Assembly: GCA_949126835.1 (NCBI GenBank)
Contig: OX421508.1
Span: 19,417,598 to 19,481,597, forward strand
Direction: 5' to 3'
DNA from: Anisus vortex
Taxonomy: Eukaryota > Mollusca > Gastropoda > Planorbidae
DNA length: 64,000 nt
Shown here: one piece after another, positions 35,850 to 48,100 of the stretch
Position numbering within the stretch: position 1 is the stretch's first letter
Layout: the number at the start of each line of letters is the position of its first letter
Notes under the pieces: generated by a model
The model's input: only the letters and a program-made list of their open reading frames with translations
The model's database searches: none
What the model was told of the DNA's origin: nothing
Position numbers and translations under genes: made by a program

Positions 35850-38800
35850 TTAAAGCTGATTGTTTGATCTTTATTCTTTTCAGTTATAGACAAGTTGTAT
35901 ATTTTTTGTCCATATTCTGTCAACCTATTTATAGTATAATTATAATAAATAAATAATACAATAGTTTCATGAAAGAAAAACAAGACTATTACTACTAATA
36001 ATAGTTTAATTTTATATGTTAAAAAATAAATCATATTTGATACAAATTTTACAGGTGATTAGATTATTTACAAACAAAGAAAATATATTTATTTTAAATT
36101 GTGAATTTGGCTTTAGAAAAGAAAAATAACATTTAAATGTATTAACTGAATTACAAAGTGCTTTGTGTCAAAATAGTTTAAGTGCACGCCTTTTCCATTT
36201 AATATGAGTCCGAACTTAAATTAATATTGGATAATTGGATAAATAACACTGCTAAATTTGTTTCAGTGTAGTGCAGTAATTTCTACTTCTAGCTCGTCAG
36301 TTTCTAGGCTCACAGACAGACTATTTTGACACCTAGCACTTCATAAATAATTAAATCAATTGAAACTAAAAACTTACTATTTCTGTATCTCTTAATCAAG
36401 GGCTGTTAATGTACACAGTATCCTGCTCTTACCAGAAATATGCAAGCAAGTTTTACACTGCTCAGTCTATCTACATTGCTTGTCATTTATCTATTGTTAT
36501 ATTACTTTTTGTACATATCGGAGTTTAAATGTGACATTTGAAAACTTTCATATGGCATTATAGAAACTTGCTTCAAAAGGACAAAATTGTTGCAGAGATA
36601 CAACTGTATTTTAAGAAATCAGACCTAACCATTGCAAATGTTTAGTTTTTTTGCAACACACAATATGCCAAATTATATACGTGAGCTCAAAATTGAAGCA
36701 ATAACATTAACATTTGAATACATTTATTTTTCAATTAAAATTTCAGTTAAATTTTAATAAACAAACATGGCTAAGTAGACATAAATGAATTGATTACATA
36801 AAAATGAAAAGTTTTGTAATAATAATGAACACATAGAAGATATCATTTCAATATTTATAAAGAAAAGAAAAAATTAACTCAAAAAGAATTTCAATTTTCT
36901 AAAAATGTTAACTTCAAAAATATGTAATATTTGTTAAATTTTTTTAACATTGTAAACAAAAAAGACCAAATAACCAAAAATATTTTTTTAACTAATACAG
37001 AAAATATGTACGGTAATGTCTTTTCAATCCATCCTGACTTCTCACTATATCTATAGAAATCATTTCAGAAATGAATGAAAACAATAAAAAGTAACACCGA
37101 CCATTCATAATTTTGATATGTTTTACAATCACCGATTTTCTTGAAATATTTATATGCACAAAACAAGTCGCTAGAGAACGAATTAAATTACATGACAGAT
37201 ATTACAGTTGGGATCACAGACAATCTGGTTATGTAAAGTAAATAATGCAGAGACACAATCCACTAAACAAAAACAAAATCTACTTGATCAAACAAAAAGA
37301 TTGAAACAATTAGTTTCCAAATCAAAAAGGCTAATCAAAATTTAGTTCCATAATCAAAAAGGCTAACTCAAATTTTTGTTGCTGACTCTATATAAGTAAC
37401 AGATCTAAATTGATTGTACTGGGTATCAAAATTAATTTTACATTTCTAAGTGGGATAAACTCAAATAAATTTGTCTAATTGTGATGCAACCCCACAGAAT
37501 GGTACTGAAAGCTAATTCATTTATCTATACAGTGAAAAAAAATTTTCTAAAATTGATTAATTAGTTCAAAGTTATTCAAAATTATATAAGTAAAGGTAAA
37601 GTAAGTCGTTTTGGAGAAAAATGAAAAATAAAACACAACCGATTTTTAACAGTTTAACATTTGTAACAGATAATTAAATATTACCAGGATGAACAAATAT
37701 TAATATTAACCAATCGCTATGAAATGAGGCAAATACTTTCATAATGAGTCATTACACAAGCTGTTAAAGTTTTAAATAATATTTAGTTGACTTAAAAACA
37801 ATTTTATGTTTAGAAATTATTTCGTTTGATTTGTTTTATGCAAAAGCTGCATAAAAAACACATTTTTTTTTAACTAGCAAAAAGAATTTTAGTTTGAAAA
37901 TTTCACAGCTATAAGTTAAGGCATACAACATTACAAATCAATAATAACCTCAAAAATGACATAGGACTCATTTTACACATTATTTTGCATTTATTGAAAA
38001 ATCAGTTTTACCAAGTTCCGTACCGGTTCTTGGGGTTGCATCACAATTTAAGAGTGATAATGATAATTCAACTGATATTTAAATTCTGAAACAACTCAGA
38101 TCTAAATGTTAAAAAAAGAACAAGATGATAGTGACAACAGTTTTTGTTAAAAAACAAATAATGAAAGTGTAACAATGTTGAAGTAGAATAAATAACTCGT
38201 TAATTTATTATATGATTCTATCCGTATGGAAAATTCAAAACATCATTATAGTCAAACTCGGCAAACAAAAAATAATAGAAAAATGTTTAATTCCACTGTA
38301 ATTAGATAATTAATTTTTTCCACTTTTTAAAATTTGTTTCAAGCAAGGCATCCAGTAAGTAAGGAATGATATGAAGCATTTCACTTTTTATTTAAACTTT
38401 ATAAAAAAAAAAAAGAAAATGCATTTTGCCCAAAAAATGTATCTTGTGTCACTGAGATATTTATATAACTATCAAATGAAATGGATACATAAATGATCAC
38501 ATCAGTTTTTATGTAACACTTTAACCAGCTACATACGGCCTACACGAGTTTTTATGTAACTCTTTAACAAACTACATTCGGCCTACACGAGTTTTTATGT
38601 AACTCTTTAACAAACTACATACGGCCTACACATGTTTTTATGAACTCTTTAACAAACTACATACGGCCTACACAAGTTTTTATGTAACTCTTTAACCAGC
38701 TACATACAGCCTACAGAAGTTGTTTAATTGGTGCAGTAATCCTGGCACCTGTAAACAGATAACTATATTAACTCATAAACTGTTTTCTCTCTAGATAGAT

Positions 38801-39145
38801 ATCTTTTAAACAAATTGTTTTACTTCTAAATGAATATCTAATATACAAATTTGACTCCCTTTAAACTTAAGACAGTTATAATAATTGTATTCAACTAAAA
38901 AAGATCTACTAAACAAATTTTAACCCTTCTAAAAAGATATCTATTATACAAATATAAGCAAATATTTTCAATGTAGACAAATGAACTCAAATTTTGTCAT
39001 AACACTAACCACAGAAATAAAAGTCTAGAATTCCCTCCAACAAGTATAAACATTACCATCATGTGTATATCTAAACAGTGTTTTGAAACAAGAACCCATG
39101 TTTTCTCACAGATCAGCACAGAATGGGGGAAAGCAGTGAGAATTG
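35850..39145 (-). other. Region between convergent genes; includes PDCD10 3' UTR
   Basis: Very AT-rich with no coding potential that I can see. The PDCD10 stop is at 39146-39148 on the minus strand, so some of this is its 3' UTR, but no single poly(A) signal stands out. It contains the 43-bp tandem repeat at 38,504-38,720. Confidence 0.5.
38504..38720. repeat. 43-bp tandem repeat, five copies
   Basis: Five copies of a unit containing TTTTTATGTAACTCTTTAAC followed by ACTACATACGGCCTACAC. The outer copies carry CCAGCTACA and the inner ones CAAACTACA. It lies about 430 bp downstream of the PDCD10 stop, so it may be in its 3' UTR. Confidence 0.9.
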
Positions 39146-42100
39146 TTACACACATTCCTGTCTCACTGTTTTCAATATGAGGTTGGTTTGGAAGATCAAG
39201 AAGTTGGCACTCAAAAATACATTTTGGTTCCTGGAAAACAGAAACACAAAGAACAAATTGTTTAATGGCTCACTTCAAAGCTCTAAGTACAAGTATTAAA
39301 TGAAACATTCACTATTTTGATCAAATAATGTCTAACAAAGTAAAGTAAAAGAATGCAGCACAATGGCACATTTTGAGAATAATCTATTACCGGGTACTTT
39401 GCATCTTATAAGAAAGTAAAATTTTTACTAATTCCTTACCACAAAAGACCATTCTGTAGGTAAAGTAAACCTGGATTTTGGACTAGGGGAGACTTAGGGG
39501 ATAAACTGACAGTTGGAGGGGGGGCAGGTGCTAATAGTTTTCTTCATTTAGAAAATCAGTTCATTAATCAAAATGCAAACATTTGCCTTTATAATGCATA
39601 TACTTGAGAAGTAAAATATAGCTAGGACAACTATCTAATAAAAGGAGCAGGATTGATATAATACAGCCTATAAGATAGAACATTTAACTTAATGCTAAAA
39701 TCATTTAACTCTCTTTTTGAATCGATATTAATAATAAATATGTTGATTGATTTATATATCAAAAATTTTCTTACTGGTTGGAGTCTCTGAAATATTCTTT
39801 CAGTGTATTACTGAACTTCTTGGAATAGCGGACAAACTCTTTCTTTCTTTCTTCCAGAATCTAAGTGAAAATAAATTAATAAACTATTACTACACAATAG
39901 CTGTCAGTATAAATCTATAATTAATTGAATAACTGTCAATAATCAGATTAATAACAGTCAATAATTAATTGAATAACTGTCAATAATAAGTTTAACAAAG
40001 TTCAATAATTAATTTAAAAACTATCAATAAACAGTTTAATAATGATCAATAATTAATTGAATAACTGTCAATAATCAGTTTAACAAAGTTCAATAATTAA
40101 TTTAATAACTATCAATAAACAGTTTAATAATGATCAATAATTAATTGAATAACTGTCAACAACACATTTTATTGTGAATTCCAAATTTAGTGCCATAAAT
40201 ATATTTTTAAGCTAATAAGTTTATAAGTGGTGCTTATCTAAACTTTTCAAATATTTCTTGAATGCTGAATTTCAGGTAACCAAAATTATTATTTAATGAA
40301 TGTCATTGCTAGCATTTAGCTCAAATTAATCATTAAAAAATTATGGTCCACTTTTAGAAGAAAAAGTAACATTTATTTATTTTCTTCACAAAGTCAACAT
40401 TGATACCTGTAAATAATAACTGAGGATTTAACTAAAACAAACCATTACCTGTTTGCTTCCTATCTCAGAAGGCGCTATGTCTGATATAACTCTGTTAACT
40501 AAAACAAACCATTACCTGTTTGCTTCCTATCTCAGAAGGCGCTATGTCTGATATAACTCTGTTTAACTAAAACAAACCATTACCTGTTTGCTTCCTATCT
40601 CAGAAGGCGCTATGTCTGATATAACTCTGTTTAACTAAAACAAACCATTACCTGTTTGCTTCCTATCTCAGAAGGCGCTATGTCTGATATAACTCTGTTT
40701 AACTAAAACAAACCATTACCTGTTTGCTTCCTATCTCAGAAGGCGCTATGTCTGATATAACTCTGTTTAACTAAAACAAACCATTACCTGTTTGCTTCCT
40801 ATCTCAGAAGGCGCTATGTCTGATATAACTCTGTTTAACTAAAACAAACCATTACCTGTTTGCTTCCTATCTCAGAAGGCGCTATGTCTGATATAACTCT
40901 GTTTAACTAAAACAAACCATTACCTGTTTGCTTCCTATCTCAGAAGGCGCTATGTCTGATATAACTCTGTTTAACTAAAACAAACCATTACCTGTTTGCT
41001 TCCTATCTCAGAAGGCGCTATGTCTGATATAACTCTGTTTAACTAAAACAAACCATTACCTGTTTGCTTCCTATCTCAGAAGGCGCTATGTCTGATATAA
41101 CTCTGTTTAACTAAAACAAACCATTACCTGTTTGCTTCCTATCTCAGAAGGCGCTATGTCTGATATAACTCTGTTTAACTAAAACAAACCATTACCTGTT
41201 TGCTTCCTATCTCAGAAGGCGCTATGTCTGATATAACTCTGTTTAACTAAAACAAACCATTACCTGTTTGCTTCCTATCTCAGAAGGCGCTATGTCTGAT
41301 ATAACTCTGTTTAACTAAAACAAACCATTACCTGTTTGCTTCCTATCTCAGAAGGCGCTATGTCTGATATAACTCTGTTTAACTAAAACAAACCATTACC
41401 TGTTTGCTTCCTATCTCAGAAGGCGCTATGTCTGATATAACTCTGTTTAACTAAAACAAACCATTACCTGTTTGCTTCCTATCTCAGAAGGCGCTATGTC
41501 TGATATAACTCTGTTTAACTAAAACAAACCATTACCTGTTTGCTTCCTATCTCAGAAGGCGCTATGTCTGATATAACTCTGTTTAACTAAAACAAACCAT
41601 TACCTGTTTGCTTCCTATCTCAGAAGGCGCTATGTCTGATATAACTCTGTTTAACTAAAACAAACCATTACCTGTTTGCTTCCTATCTCAGAAGGCGCTA
41701 TGTCTGATATAACTCTGTTTAACTAAAACAAACCATTACCTGTTTGCTTCCTATCTCAGAAGGCGCTATGTCTGATATAACTCTGTTTAACTAAAACAAA
41801 CCATTACCTGTTTGCTTCCTATCTCAGAAGGCGCTATGTCTGATATAACTCTGTTTAACTAAAACAAACCATTACCTGTTTGCTTCCTATCTCAGAAGGC
41901 GCTATGTCTGATATAACTCTGTTTAACTAAAACAAACCATTACCTGTTTGCTTCCTATCTCAGAAGGCGCTATGTCTGATATAACTCTGTTTAACTAAAA
42001 CAAACCATTACCTGTTTGCTTCCTATCTCAGAAGGCGCTATGTCTGATATAACTCTGTTTAACTAAAACAAACCATTACCTGTTTGCTTCCTATCTCAGA

Positions 42101-45100
42101 AGGCGCTATGTCTGATATAACTCTGTTTAACTAAAACAAACCATTACCTGTTTGCTTCCTATCTCAGAAGGCGCTATGTCTGATATAACTCTGTTTAACT
42201 AAAACAAACCATTACCTGTTTGCTTCCTATCTCAGAAGGCGCTATGTCTGATATAACTCTGTTTAACTAAAACAAACCATTACCTGTTTGCTTCCTATCT
42301 CAGAAGGCGCTATGTCTGATATAACTCTGTTTAACTAAAACAAACCATTACCTGTTTGCTTCCTATCTCAGAAGGCGCTATGTCTGATATAACTCTGTTT
42401 AACTAAAACAAACCATTACCTGTTTGCTTCCTATCTCAGAAGGCGCTATGTCTGATATAACTCTGTTTAACTAAAACAAACCATTACCTGTTTGCTTCCT
42501 ATCTCAGAAGGCGCTATGTCTGATATAACTCTGTTTAACTAAAACAAACCATTACCTGTTTGCTTCCTATCTCAGAAGGCGCTATGTCTGATATAACTCT
42601 GTTTAACTAAAACAAACCATTACCTGTTTGCTTCCTATCTCAGAAGGCGCTATGTCTGATATAACTCTGTTTAACTAAAACAAACCATTACCTGTTTGCT
42701 TCCTATCTCAGAAGGCGCTATGTCTGATATAACTCTGTTTAACTAAAACAAACCATTACCTGTTTGCTTCCTATCTCAGAAGGCGCTATGTCTGATATAA
42801 CTCTGTTTAACTAAAACAAACCATTACCTGTTTGCTTCCTATCTCAGAAGGCGCTATGTCTGATATAACTCTGTTTAACTAAAACAAACCATTACCTGTT
42901 TGCTTCCTATCTCAGAAGGCGCTATGTCTGATATAACTCTGTTTAACTAAAACAAACCATTACCTGTTTGCTTCCTATCTCAGAAGGCGCTATGTCTGAT
43001 ATAACTCTGTTAACTAAAACAAACCATTACCTGTTTGCTTCCTATCTCAGAAGGCGCTATGTCTGATATAACTCTGTTAACTAAAACAAACCATTACCTG
43101 TTTGCTTCCTATCTCAGAAGGCGCTATGTCTGATATAACTCTGTTAACTAAAACAAACCATTACCTGTTTGCTTCCTATCTCAGAAGGCGCTATGTCTGA
43201 TATAACTCTGTTTAACTAAAACAAACCATTACCTGTTTGCTTCCTATCTCAGAAGGCGCTATGTCTGATATAACTCTGTTTAACTAAAACAAACCATTAC
43301 CTGTTTGCTTCCTATCTCAGAAGGCGCTATGTCTGATATAACTCTGTTTAACTAAAACAAACCATTACCTGTTTGCTTCCTATCTCAGAAGGCGCTATGT
43401 CTGATATAACTCTGTTTAACTAAAACAAACCATTACCTGTTTGCTTCCTATCTCAGAAGGCGCTATGTCTGATATAACTCTGTTTAACTAAAACAAACCA
43501 TTACCTGTTTGCTTCCTATCTCAGAAGGCGCTATGTCTGATATAACTCTGTTTAACTAAAACAAACCATTACCTGTTTGCTTCCTATCTCAGAAGGCGCT
43601 ATGTCTGATATAACTCTGTTTAACTAAAACAAACCATTACCTGTTTGCTTCCTATCTCAGAAGGCGCTATGTCTGATATAACTCTGTTTAACTAAAACAA
43701 ACCATTACCTGTTTGCTTCCTATCTCAGAAGGCGCTATGTCTGATATAACTCTGTTTAACTAAAACAAACCATTACCTGTTTGCTTCCTATCTCAGAAGG
43801 CGCTATGTCTGATATAACTCTGTTTAACTAAAACAAACCATTACCTGTTTGCTTCCTATCTCAGAAGGCGCTATGTCTGATATAACTCTGTTTAACTAAA
43901 ACAAACCATTACCTGTTTGCTTCCTATCTCAGAAGGCGCTATGTCTGATATAACTCTGTTTAACTAAAACAAACCATTACCTGTTTGCTTCCTATCTCAG
44001 AAGGCGCTATGTCTGATATAACTCTGTTTAACTAAAACAAACCATTACCTGTTTGCTTCCTATCTCAGAAGGCGCTATGTCTGATATAACTCTGTTTAAC
44101 TAAAACAAACCATTACCTGTTTGCTTCCTATCTCAGAAGGCGCTATGTCTGATATAACTCTGTTTAACTAAAACAAACCATTACCTGTTTGCTTCCTATC
44201 TCAGAAGGCGCTATGTCTGATATAACTCTGTTTAACTAAAACAAACCATTACCTGTTTGCTTCCTATCTCAGAAGGCGCTATGTCTGATATAACTCTGTT
44301 TAACTAAAACAAACCATTACCTGTTTGCTTCCTATCTCAGAAGGCGCTATGTCTGATATAACTCTGTTTAACTAAAACAAACCATTACCTGTTTGCTTCC
44401 TATCTCAGAAGGCGCTATGTCTGATATAACTCTGTTTAACTAAAACAAACCATTACCTGTTTGCTTCCTATCTCAGAAGGCGCTATGTCTGATATAACTC
44501 TGTTTAACTAAAACAAACCATTACCTGTTTGCTTCCTATCTCAGAAGGCGCTATGTCTGATATAACTCTGTTTAACTAAAACAAACCATTACCTGTTTGC
44601 TTCCTATCTCAGAAGGCGCTATGTCTGATATAACTCTGTTTAACTAAAACAAACCATTACCTGTTTGCTTCCTATCTCAGAAGGCGCTATGTCTGATATA
44701 ACTCTGTTTAACTAAAACAAACCATTACCTGTTTGCTTCCTATCTCAGAAGGCGCTATGTCTGATATAACTCTGTTTAACTAAAACAAACCATTACCTGT
44801 TTGCTTCCTATCTCAGAAGGCGCTATGTCTGATATAACTCTGTTTAACTAAAACAAACCATTACCTGTTTGCTTCCTATCTCAGAAGGCGCTATGTCTGA
44901 TATAACTCTGTTTAACTAAAACAAACCATTACCTGTTTGCTTCCTATCTCAGAAGGCGCTATGTCTGATATAACTCTGTTTAACTAAAACAAACCATTAC
45001 CTGTTTGCTTCCTATCTCAGAAGGCGCTATGTCTGATATAACTCTGTTTAACTAAAACAAACCATTACCTGTTTGCTTCCTATCTCAGAAGGCGCTATGT

Positions 45101-48100
45101 CTGATATAACTCTGTTTAACTAAAACAAACCATTACCTGTTTGCTTCCTATCTCAGAAGGCGCTATGTCTGATATAACTCTGTTTAACTAAAACAAACCA
45201 TTACCTGTTTGCTTCCTATCTCAGAAGGCGCTATGTCTGATATAACTCTGTTTAACTAAAACAAACCATTACCTGTTTGCTTCCTATCTCAGAAGGCGCT
45301 ATGTCTGATATAACTCTGTTTAACTAAAACAAACCATTACCTGTTTGCTTCCTATCTCAGAAGGCGCTATGTCTGATATAACTCTGTTTAACTAAAACAA
45401 ACCATTACCTGTTTGCTTCCTATCTCAGAAGGCGCTATGTCTGATATAACTCTGTTTAACTAAAACAAACCATTACCTGTTTGCTTCCTATCTCAGAAGG
45501 CGCTATGTCTGATATAACTCTGTTTAACTAAAACAAACCATTACCTGTTTGCTTCCTATCTCAGAAGGCGCTATGTCTGATATAACTCTGTTTAACTAAA
45601 ACAAACCATTACCTGTTTGCTTCCTATCTCAGAAGGCGCTATGTCTGATATAACTCTGTTTAACTAAAACAAACCATTACCTGTTTGCTTCCTATCTCAG
45701 AAGGCGCTATGTCTGATATAACTCTGTTAACTAAAACAAACCATTACCTGTTTGCTTCCTATCTCAGAAGGCGCTATGTCTGATATAACTCTGTTAACTA
45801 AAACAAACCATTACCTGTTTGCTTCCTATCTCAGAAGGCGCTATGTCTGATATAACTCTGTTAACTCAAACAAACCATTACCTGTTTGCTTCCTATCTCA
45901 GAAGGCGCTATGTCTGATATAGCTCTGTTAACTAAAACAAACCATTACCTGTTTGCTTCCTATCTCAGAAGGCGCTATGTCTGATATAACTCTGTTTAAC
46001 TAAAACAAACCATTACCTGTTTGCTTCCTATCTCAGAAGGCGCTATGTCTGATATAACTCTGTTTAACTAAAACAAACCATTACCTGTTTGCTTCCTATC
46101 TCAGAAGGCGCTATGTCTGATATAACTCTGTTTAACTAAAACAAACCATTACCTGTTTGCTTCCTATCTCAGAAGGCGCTATGTCTGATATAACTCTGTT
46201 TAACTAAAACAAACCATTACCTGTTTGCTTCCTATCTCAGAAGGCGCTATGTCTGATATAACTCTGTTTAACTAAAACAAACCATTACCTGTTTGCTTCC
46301 TATCTCAGAAGGCGCTATGTCTGATATAACTCTGTTTAACTAAAACAAACCATTACCTGTTTGCTTCCTATCTCAGAAGGCGCTATGTCTGATATAACTC
46401 TGTTTAACTAAAACAAACCATTACCTGTTTGCTTCCTATCTCAGAAGGCGCTATGTCTGATATAACTCTGTTTAACTAAAACAAACCATTACCTGTTTGC
46501 TTCCTATCTCAGAAGGCGCTATGTCTGATATAACTCTGTTTAACTAAAACAAACCATTACCTGTTTGCTTCCTATCTCAGAAGGCGCTATGTCTGATATA
46601 ACTCTGTTTAACTAAAACAAACCATTACCTGTTTGCTTCCTATCTCAGAAGGCGCTATGTCTGATATAACTCTGTTTAACTAAAACAAACCATTACCTGT
46701 TTGCTTCCTATCTCAGAAGGCGCTATGTCTGATATAACTCTGTTTAACTAAAACAAACCATTACCTGTTTGCTTCCTATCTCAGAAGGCGCTATGTCTGA
46801 TATAACTCTGTTTAACTAAAACAAACCATTACCTGTTTGCTTCCTATCTCAGAAGGCGCTATGTCTGATATAACTCTGTTTAACTAAAACAAACCATTAC
46901 CTGTTTGCTTCCTATCTCAGAAGGCGCTATGTCTGATATAACTCTGTTTAACTAAAACAAACCATTACCTGTTTGCTTCCTATCTCAGAAGGCGCTATGT
47001 CTGATATAACTCTGTTTAACTAAAACAAACCATTACCTGTTTGCTTCCTATCTCAGAAGGCGCTATGTCTGATATAACTCTGTTTAACTAAAACAAACCA
47101 TTACCTGTTTGCTTCCTATCTCAGAAGGCGCTATGTCTGATATAACTCTGTTTAACTAAAACAAACCATTACCTGTTTGCTTCCTATCTCAGAAGGCGCT
47201 ATGTCTGATATAACTCTGTTTAACTAAAACAAACCATTACCTGTTTGCTTCCTATCTCAGAAGGCGCTATGTCTGATATAACTCTGTTTAACTAAAACAA
47301 ACCATTACCTGTTTGCTTCCTATCTCAGAAGGCGCTATGTCTGATATAACTCTGTTAACTAAAACAAACCATTACCTGTTTGCTTCCTATCTCAGAAGGC
47401 GCTATGTCTGATATAACTCTGTTAACTAAAACAAACCATTACCTGTTTGCTTCCTATCTCAGAAGGCGCTATGTCTGATATAACTCTGTTAACTCAAACA
47501 AACCATTACCTGTTTGCTTCCTATCTCAGAAGGCGCTATGTCTGATATAACTCTGTTAACTAAAACAAACCATTACCTGTTTGCTTCCTATCTCAGAAGG
47601 CGCTATGTCTGATATAACTCTGTTTAACTAAAACAAACCATTACCTGTTTGCTTCCTATCTCAGAAGGCGCTATGTCTGATATAACTCTGTTTAACTAAA
47701 ACAAACCATTACCTGTTTGCTTCCTATCTCAGAAGGCGCTATGTCTGATATAACTCTGTTTAACTAAAACAAACCATTACCTGTTTGCTTCCTATCTCAG
47801 AAGGCGCTATGTCTGATATAACTCTGTTTAACTAAAACAAACCATTACCTGTTTGCTTCCTATCTCAGAAGGCGCTATGTCTGATATAACTCTGTTTAAC
47901 TAAAACAAACCATTACCTGTTTGCTTCCTATCTCAGAAGGCGCTATGTCTGATATAACTCTGTTTAACTAAAACAAACCATTACCTGTTTGCTTCCTATC
48001 TCAGAAGGCGCTATGTCTGATATAACTCTGTTTAACTAAAACAAACCATTACCTGTTTGCTTCCTATCTCAGAAGGCGCTATGTCTGATATAACTCTGTT

